From contig DAIRBY010000005.1 in NCBI GenBank assembly GCA_036796975.1, forward strand, positions 26,011 to 90,010: a stretch of 64,000 nucleotides of DNA, in the 5' to 3' direction. This document shows positions 8,088 through 15,993 of the stretch, in pieces (the first letter of the stretch is position 1; each line of letters begins with the position of its first letter). Made by a program: the position numbers and the translations under genes. The notes beneath the pieces are model-generated. The model was not told where the DNA came from, did not search any database, and saw only the letters and a list, made by a program, of their open reading frames with translations. The DNA is from UBA8190 sp003453695. Its GTDB lineage: Bacteria > Actinomycetota > Acidimicrobiia > Acidimicrobiales > UBA8190.

Positions 8088-9301
8088 CCTCGCCGCTGCT
8101 CCTCCCCGACCCCGCTCCACGGCCCATACGGGTGCCGGTCATCTCGGTCGACGATCACCTGATCGAGCCGCCCGACATGTTCGAGGGCCGCCTGCCGCAG
8201 TCCATGGCCGATCGCGCTCCGCGCATCGTCGAGAACCAGGACGGGACCCAGTACTGGCTGTACGAAGGTCGCAGCTATCCGAACGTGGGGCTCAACGCTG
8301 TTGCGGGGCGGGCCCGGGACAGCTGGAGCATGGACCCGTCACGCTTCGACGAGATGCGGCCCGGCTGCTACGACATCCATGCCCGCGTGGTCGACATGGA
8401 CGTGAACGGGGTGTGGGCGTCGCTGTGCTTCCCGTCGCTCGTCGCCGGGTTCTGCGGCTCGGTGTTCATGCGCTCCGACGACAAGGAGCTGGGGCTGGCG
8501 TGCCTGCGGGCGTGGAACGACTGGCACATCGAGGTGTGGGCGGGGACCTACCCCGAGCGCATCATCCCCTTGCAGCTTCCCTGGTTGGCCGACATCGAGC
8601 TGGGCACCGAGGAGATCCGTGCCAACGCGGCACGTGGCTTCAAGGCGGTGAGCTTCCCCGAGTTCCCGGCCCAGCTGGGACTGCCGCCCATCTTCAGCAG
8701 GGCGTGGGACCCCTTCTTCGCCGCCTGCGCCGAGACGGGCACCGTGGTCTGCCTCCACACCGGCGCGTCGGCGTGGGCGCCGCTGCCCTCGCCGGGGCCA
8801 CCATTCGAGCTGTTGCCCACCCTGTTCCCCGTCAACGCCCTCATCGCCGCCGCCGAGTGGCTGTGGTCGGGTTTGCCGGTGCGGGTCCCCGGCCTGGCGG
8901 TGGCGCTGTCGGAGGGGGGCATCGGCTGGGTGCCCATGCTGCTCGACCGGGTCGACTACGTGCTCGCCCACTCGGCGTCGGGCAACGAGAGCGGCGCCTG
9001 GCACTCCGACCTGCTCCCCAGCGAAGTGCTGCGCCGCAACTTCTGGTTCTGCTCCATCGACGACCCGTCGCTGGTGGAGCTGCGCCATGTCATCGGCGTC
9101 GACCACATCATGGTGGAGAGCGACTACCCCCACGCCGACTCGACATGGCCCGACACCCAGGCGGTGCTCGAGAAGACGCTGGGCTCGTTGCCCGAGGCCG
9201 AGCTGCGCCTGATGGCGTACGGCAATGCCGCCACCCTGTTCCGCCACCCCCTTCCCGACAGGGACGACTGGCGACAACTCCCGACGGAGGTGACGGCGTG
9301 A
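8084..9301 (+). CDS. Amidohydrolase family 2 protein
   Basis: This 405-residue protein carries ISVDDHLIEPPDMFEGRLP at the first barrel strand, DEMRPGCYDIHARV, VCLHTG and a C-terminal VESDYPHADSTWP. It is a clear paralogue of the gene at 43055-44329: the blocks VGLNAV, RPGCYDI, CFPS, DKEL and SEGGIGW are shared. The family contains metal-dependent decarboxylases and hydrolases; the reaction is unknown. It overlaps TetR by four bases (ATGA) and the following gene as GTGA, so the three are translationally coupled. Confidence 0.85.
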   Translation: MTSPLLLPDPAPRPIRVPVISVDDHLIEPPDMFEGRLPQSMADRAPRIVENQDGTQYWLYEGRSYPNVGLNAVAGRARDSWSMDPSRFDEMRPGCYDIHARVVDMDVNGVWASLCFPSLVAGFCGSVFMRSDDKELGLACLRAWNDWHIEVWAGTYPERIIPLQLPWLADIELGTEEIRANAARGFKAVSFPEFPAQLGLPPIFSRAWDPFFAACAETGTVVCLHTGASAWAPLPSPGPPFELLPTLFPVNALIAAAEWLWSGLPVRVPGLAVALSEGGIGWVPMLLDRVDYVLAHSASGNESGAWHSDLLPSEVLRRNFWFCSIDDPSLVELRHVIGVDHIMVESDYPHADSTWPDTQAVLEKTLGSLPEAELRLMAYGNAATLFRHPLPDRDDWRQLPTEVTA

Positions 9302-10470
9302 GACACCGTTTGTCAACCACCGCCGACCATTCGGCCGACAACCGCACCACGAGCGACGCAGCCCTGGTGGTCGACGCCGACGGCCATGTGGTGGAGCCCA
9401 TGACGGCGTGGGAGCCGGTCCCCGAAGCACACCGTCCCACCATCCATCGCGACCGGCACGGCTACGAGCACGTCGTGGTGGACGGGACCGAGATCCTGGC
9501 CGTGCCCATCGGCACGCTGGCCACGCCGGGGGGACGGTTCTCCGACCCGGACGCCTTCCGCAGCCTCGAGGAGGCCCTCCCCGGCGGCAGCGACCCCAAA
9601 GCGCGCCTCGAAGACATGGACGTAGAGGGCATCGACCAGGCCGTGCTCTTCCCGTCGGTGGGGCTGTACTTCTGGGCCCTCGACGACCCGGCTCCCGCCG
9701 TCTCCATCGCCCGCGCCTACAACGACTGGCTGGCCTCCTACTGCGCCGACGATCCCAGGCGGCTGTTCGGGGCGGCCATGCTGCCCATGCAGGACCCACG
9801 AGCGGCGGCGGTCGAGCTGCGCCGTGCCCACGACGAGCTCGGCTTCCCGGCCGCCTTCGTGCGTCCCAACCCCTGCTGCGGGCGGAGCCTGTCCGATGCC
9901 GCCTACGAGCCGGTGTGGGAAGCCGCCGAAGAAACAGGAACGGCGATCGGCGTGCACGAAGGCAGCTCGGTGATCCTCCCCACCTTGGGCGCCGACCGGC
10001 CCTTCAACCCGCTCGTGCTCCACGCCGTGTCGCACAGCTTCGAAGAGATGCTGGCGTGTGCCCAGCTCATCGCCTTCGGCGTGCTCGAGCGTCACCCCGG
10101 CCTGCGCGTGGTCTTCCTCGAGTCGGGCGGCGGATGGGCGCCGTTCTGGACGGAGCGCCTCGACGAGCAGGCCGAGAGCTTCGGCGACTTCTGCCCGGAC
10201 ATGAAGCTCAAGCCCAGTGAGTACTTCGCCCGCCAGTGCTGGATCAGCTTCGAGGTCGAGGAGCGGACCCTTCCCCTTCTGGCGCCCGTTCTCGGCACCG
10301 GCCGCGTCGTGTGGGGATCGGACTATCCGCACCACGACGCCACCTTCCCCGGTGCGGTCGACGCCCTGCGGCGCACCATCGCCCCCATGGCCGAGAAGGA
10401 ACGGGCGCTGGTGCTCGGCGCCAACGCCGCCGAGCTGTACCGCCTCCCCCCAGGCAGAGCACCGAGGTGA
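9298..10470 (+). CDS. Amidohydrolase family 2 protein
   Basis: The 390-residue product begins with a short low-similarity leader and then VVDADGHVVEPMTAWEP. GVHEGSS, LHAVSHSF and a C-terminal WGSDYPHHDATFPG are the remaining family metal-site segments. The GTG start overlaps the previous stop (GTGA). It is more like the amidohydrolase at 1848-2933 than its immediate neighbour, so the pair encodes two distinct subfamilies that may act consecutively. Substrate is not inferable. Confidence 0.83.
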   Translation: MRHRLSTTADHSADNRTTSDAALVVDADGHVVEPMTAWEPVPEAHRPTIHRDRHGYEHVVVDGTEILAVPIGTLATPGGRFSDPDAFRSLEEALPGGSDPKARLEDMDVEGIDQAVLFPSVGLYFWALDDPAPAVSIARAYNDWLASYCADDPRRLFGAAMLPMQDPRAAAVELRRAHDELGFPAAFVRPNPCCGRSLSDAAYEPVWEAAEETGTAIGVHEGSSVILPTLGADRPFNPLVLHAVSHSFEEMLACAQLIAFGVLERHPGLRVVFLESGGGWAPFWTERLDEQAESFGDFCPDMKLKPSEYFARQCWISFEVEERTLPLLAPVLGTGRVVWGSDYPHHDATFPGAVDALRRTIAPMAEKERALVLGANAAELYRLPPGRAPR

Positions 10471-10480
10471 GAGCGACGAG

Positions 10481-12058
10481 GTGAGCGAGGTCCTCGACGC
10501 GAGCGGCCTGGCCGAGGTGGTGAGAGACGCGGGACGCAGGTACGGGACGCACCCGCTGTACGTCACGGAGGACGGCGGCGTCCTCAGCTACTCGCAGCTC
10601 GACACCGGCTCCGACCGGCTGGCCGCAGGCTTGGGGCGCCGCGGCATCGGGGTCGGGGACGTGGTGGCCCTCCTCCTCCCCTCGGGCCCGCACTACGCGC
10701 TGTGCTACGCGGCGCTGGCCAAGCTGGGAGCCATCACCGCCGGAGTGAACGAGCGTCTGTCCCCGCCCGAGCGCGGCGCCTGTGTGTCGGTGGCGAGCCC
10801 CCGCCTGGTGATCGGCACGCCGGCGCTGTTGGACGGCATCGATCCCGCCTCCAAGGCGGACACCGAGTTCGTCGCCTTAGAGCTCTCCTCCCCCGTCGGG
10901 GACGACGACGCCCTCGGGGGCCTGGCGCCGCTGGCCGCAGCGGACGCGGACGTGCCCGCACTCGACCCCGACCCCGACCGCCCGGTGGCCATCGTCTTCA
11001 CCTCCGGCACCACCGGGATGCCCAAGGGTGCGGTGTTCGCCGGGCGGCAACTGGACGCCATCTCGGAGGTCGACGGCGGAAGGCGGTGGGGTGGTGGCGG
11101 CAGGGGCATCTCCTCGACCTCCTTCGCCCATCTGGGCACCATGACCAAGCTCCCCCAGGTGCTGCGCGCCGGTGGCACCAGCTACGTGATGGCCAAGTGG
11201 TCGGCAGCGGCCGCCCTCGAGCTGGTGGAACGCCGCCGCATCACCACCATCGGCGGCATCCCCACCCAGGTGGCGCTCATGCTGCGCCACGAACGCTTCA
11301 CCGCCACCGACGTCTCGAGCGTGGGGCTCGTGGCCCTGGGGGGAGGGCCGTCGACGGCGAGCCTCGTGCGCGAGGCGCGCGCCGGGTTCGGGGCGCCGGT
11401 GGTGGTGCGCTACACGTGCACCGAGGCGGGTGTCGGCGTGGGCACCATGCCCGACGATCCCGACGAGGACGCCGAAGAGACGGTGGGCAGGGCCCGCCAC
11501 GGCGTGGAGCTCACGGTCCGAGACGAAGCCGGGGGCCCGCTGGCCGGCGGTGAGGTCGGCGAGGTCTGCCTCAGGTCGGCGGCAACCATGACCGGGTACT
11601 GGCGGGACCCCGGGGCCACGGCGGCGGTGTTCACCGCTGACGGCGCGGTGCGCACCGGCGACCTGGGGTACCTCGACGACCGGGGGCGGCTGCACCTGTC
11701 GGGACGGGCCAAGGAGATGTACGTCCGCGGCGGCTACAACGTCTTCCCCCTCGAGGTCGAGTCCGTGCTCGAGGGCCACCCCCAGGTGGCGCACGTGGCA
11801 GTCGCTCCCCGGGCCGATCCGGTCATGGGGGAGATCGGCGTGGCCGTGGTGGTGGCGCGTCACGGGCACGATGCCCCCACCCTCGAAGCGCTCCGCGACT
11901 TCGCCGGCGCCCAGCTGGCGGCCCACAAGCTTCCCGAGGCCGTGGTCGTGGTGCACGAGCTGCCCCGCACGGCGATGGAGAAGGTGGACCGCCGGGCCCT
12001 GGCCGAGATCGCCGCCGGGCCCCCCCACGAACGCTTCAGTCCGTCGACAGCGCGGTGA
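10481..12058 (+). CDS. AMP-dependent acyl-CoA synthetase/ligase
   Basis: The 525-residue protein has the complete adenylate-forming set: VFTSGTTGMPKGA (phosphate loop), YTCTEAG, RTGDLGYLDD and GRAKEMYVRGGYNVFPLEVE, with the C-terminal lysine in TAMEKVDR. It activates a carboxylic acid to its CoA thioester via an acyl-adenylate. I placed the start at GTG 10481, ten bases after the amidohydrolase stop. Its 3' end overlaps the convergent SDR by 23 bases. The TetR operon therefore ends with CoA activation, suggesting that the amidohydrolases release or modify an acid. Confidence 0.87.
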   Translation: MSEVLDASGLAEVVRDAGRRYGTHPLYVTEDGGVLSYSQLDTGSDRLAAGLGRRGIGVGDVVALLLPSGPHYALCYAALAKLGAITAGVNERLSPPERGACVSVASPRLVIGTPALLDGIDPASKADTEFVALELSSPVGDDDALGGLAPLAAADADVPALDPDPDRPVAIVFTSGTTGMPKGAVFAGRQLDAISEVDGGRRWGGGGRGISSTSFAHLGTMTKLPQVLRAGGTSYVMAKWSAAAALELVERRRITTIGGIPTQVALMLRHERFTATDVSSVGLVALGGGPSTASLVREARAGFGAPVVVRYTCTEAGVGVGTMPDDPDEDAEETVGRARHGVELTVRDEAGGPLAGGEVGEVCLRSAATMTGYWRDPGATAAVFTADGAVRTGDLGYLDDRGRLHLSGRAKEMYVRGGYNVFPLEVESVLEGHPQVAHVAVAPRADPVMGEIGVAVVVARHGHDAPTLEALRDFAGAQLAAHKLPEAVVVVHELPRTAMEKVDRRALAEIAAGPPHERFSPSTAR

Positions 12059-12824
12059 GATCCACGTCGTCGGGCCCCTCCTCGGCGACCAGGGCGTCGA
12101 GCACGGCGGCGGCGGTCTGCTCGGCGCTCCACACCGGGCCCTCGAGGTAGCCCCCGTTCGCCCAGGCCGTCACCGCCTCCGACGCGGCGGCCTTCTCCCA
12201 CCCGTCGGCGAAGGGGGTGGTCGTGTTGGGCACGACCACGTCGAGCACCCGCAGCCACGGCTCCTCACCCCGCAGCCCCCGCGCCACGGTGGCGAGGGCG
12301 GCCTTGGAGGCGGCGTAGGGGACGATCCCGGGCCACGGTCGCTCCACGATGTGCGTGGACAGCACCACCACCGACGGCCGGGGCCCGCTCGCTCCGTGGG
12401 CGTCGCGCAGCGGCTGCAGGGCGCCGGCCAGCACCAGGGCGCCGCCCACGACGTTGGTGGCGAGCACCACCTCCCACTCCTCGGCGGAAGCGTCCGAGAG
12501 GCGTCCGAGCGGCGCCACCCCAGAGGAGAAGACGACCGTGTCGAGCCCGCCGAGCAGCTGGGCGGCGTCGGCTGCGACCGAGCGCGCCGCTTGCGGCTCG
12601 GTCACGTCACACCACAGTCGCTGCGCGGCCCCGCCCGCCGCCTTGGCCTGCGACACCGTGGCCTCGAGCTCGTCGAGCCGGCGCGCCGCCACGGCCACGG
12701 CAGCGCCGGCCCCGGCCGCCAGCAGCGCCAGCGCCCGCCCGATCCCCGAGGACGCACCCACGACGAGCATGCGCCGGCCGCGCAGGGCCGGCCAGCGCTC
12801 GCTCGGGGCCGGCGACGACGTCAC
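12036..12824 (-). CDS. Short-chain dehydrogenase/reductase
   Basis: The 262-residue protein has the SDR nucleotide motif VVGASSGIG and the catalytic YAASK, preceded by LSTHIVERPWPG in the active-site serine region. It oxidises or reduces a hydroxyl/keto group with NAD(P). The GTG start at 12824 has TACGCT nine bases upstream, suggesting a leaderless transcript. It diverges from the DUF35 gene across a 78-base region whose CTGAC palindrome sits equidistant from both starts, so the two are probably co-regulated. Confidence 0.85.
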   Translation of the reverse strand: MTSSPAPSERWPALRGRRMLVVGASSGIGRALALLAAGAGAAVAVAARRLDELEATVSQAKAAGGAAQRLWCDVTEPQAARSVAADAAQLLGGLDTVVFSSGVAPLGRLSDASAEEWEVVLATNVVGGALVLAGALQPLRDAHGASGPRPSVVVLSTHIVERPWPGIVPYAASKAALATVARGLRGEEPWLRVLDVVVPNTTTPFADGWEKAAASEAVTAWANGGYLEGPVWSAEQTAAAVLDALVAEEGPDDVDLTALSTD

Positions 12825-12832
12825 GGCGCGGC

Positions 12833-12838
12833 AGCGTA
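12833..12838 (-). promoter_or_regulatory. -10 element TACGCT of the SDR
   Basis: TACGCT reads on the minus strand with its last T nine bases from the GTG at 12824, the spacing expected for a leaderless mRNA. The operator ends 17 bases upstream of it. Confidence 0.5.
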
Positions 12839-12855
12839 CCGAAGCCGTGGCGAAG

Positions 12856-12871
12856 CTGACGGCGGTGTCAG
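12856..12871. promoter_or_regulatory. CTGAC-N6-GTCAG operator, site 1
   Basis: CTGACGGCGGTGTCAG lies exactly 32-47 bases upstream of both divergent start codons (12824 minus, 12903 plus). With the leaderless -10 elements its centre falls at about -39.5 in both directions, so it covers both -35 positions. Confidence 0.75.
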
Positions 12872-12888
12872 GAGCGGTGGGCCCGCAG

Positions 12889-12894
12889 TACAGT
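12889..12894 (+). promoter_or_regulatory. -10 element TACAGT of the DUF35 gene
   Basis: TACAGT ends nine bases before the ATG at 12903, which suggests a leaderless transcript. There is no Shine-Dalgarno sequence before this ATG. Confidence 0.5.
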
Positions 12895-12902
12895 GCGCCC
12901 CC

Positions 12903-13415
12903 ATGTCAGAGGCGGCCTCGGCGTCAGACCCGGAGACCACGACGGGCACGGCGCTCGGGCGGGGTCCCGCCATCCGGGTGCTCCCCCGGCTCGACGGCGC
13001 CAACCGCTTCTTCTGGACCTCGGGCGCACAGGGCGTGCTGCGTTTCCTCCGTTGCGAGCGGTGCCGGCGCTACGTGCACCCTCCGGCGCCCCTCTGCCCG
13101 TACTGCGAGGACGGCCAGGGCCGCCTCGAGCCCGAAGCGGTGAGCGGACGGGGGCGACTGCACTCCTTCACGGTGAACTACCAGCAGTGGATCCCCGACG
13201 ACGGGCCGTACGTGGTCGGGCTGGTCACCATCGACGAGCAGGACGACGTCCGGCTCATGACCAACATCGTCGACTGCGCGGCGGCGGAGCTCGAAGCCGA
13301 GATGCCCGTCGAAGTCACCTTCGAACAGCACGAAGACGTGTGGCTCCCGCTCTTCCGTCCCGCTGGCGGACGCGCCGGCGCAGCCGCCGGCGAACCCGCG
13401 GGCGGTTCGAGGTGA
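12903..13415 (+). CDS. Zn-ribbon/OB-fold (DUF35) protein
   Basis: The 170-residue protein has a rubredoxin-like zinc ribbon, CERCRRYVHPPAPLCPYC (CxxC-x10-CxxC), followed by an OB-fold region. DUF35 proteins are obligate partners of thiolase-fold enzymes. In actinobacterial steroid side-chain degradation the DUF35 domain of ChsH2 binds the aldolase Ltp2. The next gene encodes a thiolase-fold protein and overlaps as GTGA, so a heteromeric complex is likely. Expression is expected from the leaderless promoter next to operator site 1. Confidence 0.87.
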   Translation: MSEAASASDPETTTGTALGRGPAIRVLPRLDGANRFFWTSGAQGVLRFLRCERCRRYVHPPAPLCPYCEDGQGRLEPEAVSGRGRLHSFTVNYQQWIPDDGPYVVGLVTIDEQDDVRLMTNIVDCAAAELEAEMPVEVTFEQHEDVWLPLFRPAGGRAGAAAGEPAGGSR

Positions 13416-14620
13416 CCGACTTCTTGGAGCGCCGGGCCATCATCTCGGGCATCGGCCAGTCGAAGATCGGGCGGCGGCTGGGGCGAAGCGCCGTCGACCT
13501 CACCGTCGAAGCGGGGCTGGCCGCCATCGCCGACGCCGGCCTCACCCGCGACGACATCGACGGGCTGGCCACCTATCCGGGCGGCGGCATGGGCGGCGAG
13601 GCGTTCGCCGGGCCCACCAGCCCCGAGGTGCAGGACGCCATGCGGCTCAAGCTGAACTGGCACGACGGGGGTGGAGAGGGCCCGGGACAGATCCGGGCCG
13701 TGTTCGCCGCCTGTCTGGCGGTGGCGGCGGGGCTGGCGCGCCACGTGCTCGTCTACCGCACCGTGACCGAGTCCACGGCCCAGGGCAGCGGGGGCCGGCA
13801 GGGCATCGGCGGGGCGGTGAGCGGAGGAGGACGGATCCCCCGCTTCAGCGGTTCGTTCCAGTGGATGCTGCCCTTCGGGGCGGTGTCGGCGGCCAACTGG
13901 CTGGCGCTCGTGGCCACCCGGCGCATGCACGAGTTCGGCCTGCGCCGCGACCAGCTGGCCTGGATCGCCCTCAACGGGCGGGCCAATGCGGCGCGCAACC
14001 CCATCGCCGTCTACCGCGACCCCATGACGCTCGACGACTACATGGCCGTGCGCATGGTGACGACACCGCTGTGCCTGTACGACTGCGACGCCCCCTGCGA
14101 CGGCTCGACGGCGGTGGTGGTGTCCCACGCCGACTACGCGCCCGACGCCCCCAATCCCGCCTGCCACGTGAACGCCATCGGCACCGCCCTGCGGGGACGG
14201 CCCAGCTGGGACCAGTTCGACGACATGACCACGATGGCGGCGCGCGACGCGGCGGCGAGCATGTGGAAGCGCACCGACCTGCGCCCCGCCGACGTCGACA
14301 CCGCCCAGCTCTACGACGGCTTCAGCATCATCACCATGGTGTGGCTGGAAGAGCTCGGCTTCTGTGGAAAGGGGGAGAGCGGGGCCTTCGTGGACGGAGG
14401 CCGCTCCATCGCCCTCGAAGGGCCGCTGGCGCTCAACACGAGCGGTGGCCAGCTCTCGGCCGGACGCCTTCACGGCTTCGGGCTCCTGCACGAGGCGTGT
14501 GTGCAGCTACGCGGGCAGGGCGGGGAGCGCCAGATCCCCCGCCAGCCCGAGGTGGCGGTGGTGGCCAACGGCGGCGGGCCCATCGCCGGCTCCATGCTCC
14601 TCACCCGGGGCGCCGGCTGA
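13412..14620 (+). CDS. Thiolase-fold, Ltp2-like putative acyl-CoA aldolase
   Basis: The 402-residue protein has the SCP-x/lipid-transfer thiolase fold (IISGIGQSKIGRR, AQLYDGFSIITMVWLEELG, LNTSGGQLSAGRLHG). It lacks both the thiolase nucleophilic Cys context and the GHPxG histidine motif. That pattern fits Ltp2-type aldolases, which cleave hydroxyacyl-CoA by retro-aldol reaction and use tyrosines; the LYDGF tyrosine is conserved. The adjacent DUF35 gene supports this. Start is GTG 13412, overlapping the DUF35 stop. Retro-aldol activity is inference from family and context. Confidence 0.8.
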   Translation: MTDFLERRAIISGIGQSKIGRRLGRSAVDLTVEAGLAAIADAGLTRDDIDGLATYPGGGMGGEAFAGPTSPEVQDAMRLKLNWHDGGGEGPGQIRAVFAACLAVAAGLARHVLVYRTVTESTAQGSGGRQGIGGAVSGGGRIPRFSGSFQWMLPFGAVSAANWLALVATRRMHEFGLRRDQLAWIALNGRANAARNPIAVYRDPMTLDDYMAVRMVTTPLCLYDCDAPCDGSTAVVVSHADYAPDAPNPACHVNAIGTALRGRPSWDQFDDMTTMAARDAAASMWKRTDLRPADVDTAQLYDGFSIITMVWLEELGFCGKGESGAFVDGGRSIALEGPLALNTSGGQLSAGRLHGFGLLHEACVQLRGQGGERQIPRQPEVAVVANGGGPIAGSMLLTRGAG

Positions 14621-14645
14621 CCTTCCCGGGATCGCCGGCTGACCT
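14611..14645 (+). repeat. Direct repeat duplicating the end of the thiolase-fold gene
   Basis: CGCCGGCTGACCT occurs at 14611-14623, including the gene's last codons and stop, and again at 14633-14645 (22-base period). Confidence 0.8.
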
Positions 14646-14658
14646 CTCTATATAGAGA
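14645..14658. promoter_or_regulatory. Perfect AT-rich palindrome
   Basis: TCTCTATATAGAGA is a perfect 14-bp palindrome in otherwise GC-rich DNA, 72 bases upstream of the acyl-CoA dehydrogenase start and 38 bases before operator site 2. It could be a second regulator site or a weak terminator; there is no T-run. Confidence 0.4.
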
Positions 14659-14695
14659 AAGGCGCGGGCAAGGTCCTGCGCCCGGGGCCCAATCT

Positions 14696-14711
14696 CTGAC
14701 ACCGATGTCAG
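14696..14711. promoter_or_regulatory. CTGAC-N6-GTCAG operator, site 2
   Basis: CTGACACCGATGTCAG is a palindrome with a four-base centre. It ends four bases before a TACGAT -10 element, so a bound protein should block RNA polymerase at the dehydrogenase promoter. Confidence 0.75.
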
Positions 14712-14715
14712 GGAC

Positions 14716-14721
14716 TACGAT
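14716..14721 (+). promoter_or_regulatory. -10 element TACGAT of the acyl-CoA dehydrogenase
   Basis: TACGAT ends nine bases before the GTG at 14730, the same spacing as at the DUF35 promoters, indicating a leaderless message. Confidence 0.5.
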
Positions 14722-14729
14722 CCCCGGGC

Positions 14730-15932
14730 GTGCAGCTGCACTACGACGAGGAGACGGAGCGCTTCCGGGTGGAGCTCCGGGCCTTCTTCGAGGCCAACCT
14801 CCCCGCTCCCGACGAGCGCACCGAGCGGGTCCGCTCGTCTGCCCACATCCCCGAGTGGGCCCGGCGCTGGCAGCGGCTCTTGTTCGACTCCGGGTGGCTG
14901 GTCCCGGGGTGGCCGCCCGAGCTGGGCGGCCGCAACGCCACGCCCGTGCAGCAGATGGTCTACTTCGAGGAACTGGTCCGGCTCGGGGTGCCCCGCTCCT
15001 GCAACCCGCAGGGGTTGTCGATCATCACCCCCTCCATCCTCGACTTCGGGACCGAGGAGCAGAAGGAGCGCTACGTCCTTCCCACCCTTCGGGCCGAGAT
15101 CAGCTGGTGCCTGGGGATGAGCGAGCCCAACGCCGGCAGCGACCTCGCCGGCCTGCGCACCCGTGCCGAACTGCACGGAGATCACTTCGTCGTGAACGGC
15201 CAGAAGGTGTGGACGTCGGGGGCGCACGACGCCGACTTCTGCTTCTGTTTCGTACGAACCGATCCCCAGGCGGCCAAGCACGCCGGCATCAGCGTCCTCA
15301 TCATCGACATGGGCACGGCCGGTGTCGAGACCCGGCCGCTCGCCGACCTCACCGACCCCGAGCACGCCGACTTCAACGAGGTCTTCTTCAGCGACGTAGA
15401 GGTGCCGGCGGAGAACCTGGTGGGTGAGCTCCACCACGGCTGGGCCATCGCCGGCGGCTCACTGGCACACGAACGGGGCATGCTCTGGATCGCCGAGTCC
15501 ACGGGCCTCGAGCGCATCATCCAGCGGGTGGTCGACACGGCTCGGGACCCGCTCCCGGGCGGGACGTGGCTGGCGGAGGACGCCTTGTTGCGCGACACCG
15601 TGGCCCGTGCCTATGTGCAGGCGCAGGCGCTCAAGCTCCTCGGCTACCGGGGCTTCGCCAAGTTCGCCAAGGGCCAGAAGTCTCCCGAGCACTCCGTGCT
15701 CAAGCTCCTGGGAAGCGAGCTGCGCCGCAACCTCGCCCTCGACGTCGGCGAGGCCATGGGGCCGGCCGGCATCGACACCGACCGAGACGACGCCCCCGCC
15801 ATCGGACGGCGCGACGACCAGGCCTGGCTCATGCAATGGCTCCAGTCCTTCTCGGGGACCATCGCCGGCGGGACGTCGGAGATCCAGCGCAACATCATCG
15901 CCGAACGGGTGCTCGGCCTGCCCCGGCGCTGA
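14730..15932 (+). CDS. Acyl-CoA dehydrogenase
   Basis: This is a complete 400-residue flavin acyl-CoA dehydrogenase. LGMSEPNAGSDLAGL and VNGQKVWTSGAHDAD are FAD/substrate-contact motifs, and the C-terminal GGTSEIQRNIIAERVLGLP is the family signature. It introduces an alpha-beta double bond into an acyl-CoA. The GTG start follows a -10 element and operator site 2 and has no Shine-Dalgarno sequence. It leads a run with a PaaK-like ligase and an AMP-binding protein. Confidence 0.9.
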   Translation: MQLHYDEETERFRVELRAFFEANLPAPDERTERVRSSAHIPEWARRWQRLLFDSGWLVPGWPPELGGRNATPVQQMVYFEELVRLGVPRSCNPQGLSIITPSILDFGTEEQKERYVLPTLRAEISWCLGMSEPNAGSDLAGLRTRAELHGDHFVVNGQKVWTSGAHDADFCFCFVRTDPQAAKHAGISVLIIDMGTAGVETRPLADLTDPEHADFNEVFFSDVEVPAENLVGELHHGWAIAGGSLAHERGMLWIAESTGLERIIQRVVDTARDPLPGGTWLAEDALLRDTVARAYVQAQALKLLGYRGFAKFAKGQKSPEHSVLKLLGSELRRNLALDVGEAMGPAGIDTDRDDAPAIGRRDDQAWLMQWLQSFSGTIAGGTSEIQRNIIAERVLGLPRR

Positions 15933-15993
15933 GGGGACGCGGCACCAGGTCGCCTGCAGGGCGGACACCGAACACAGGAGGGGAAACGCAACC

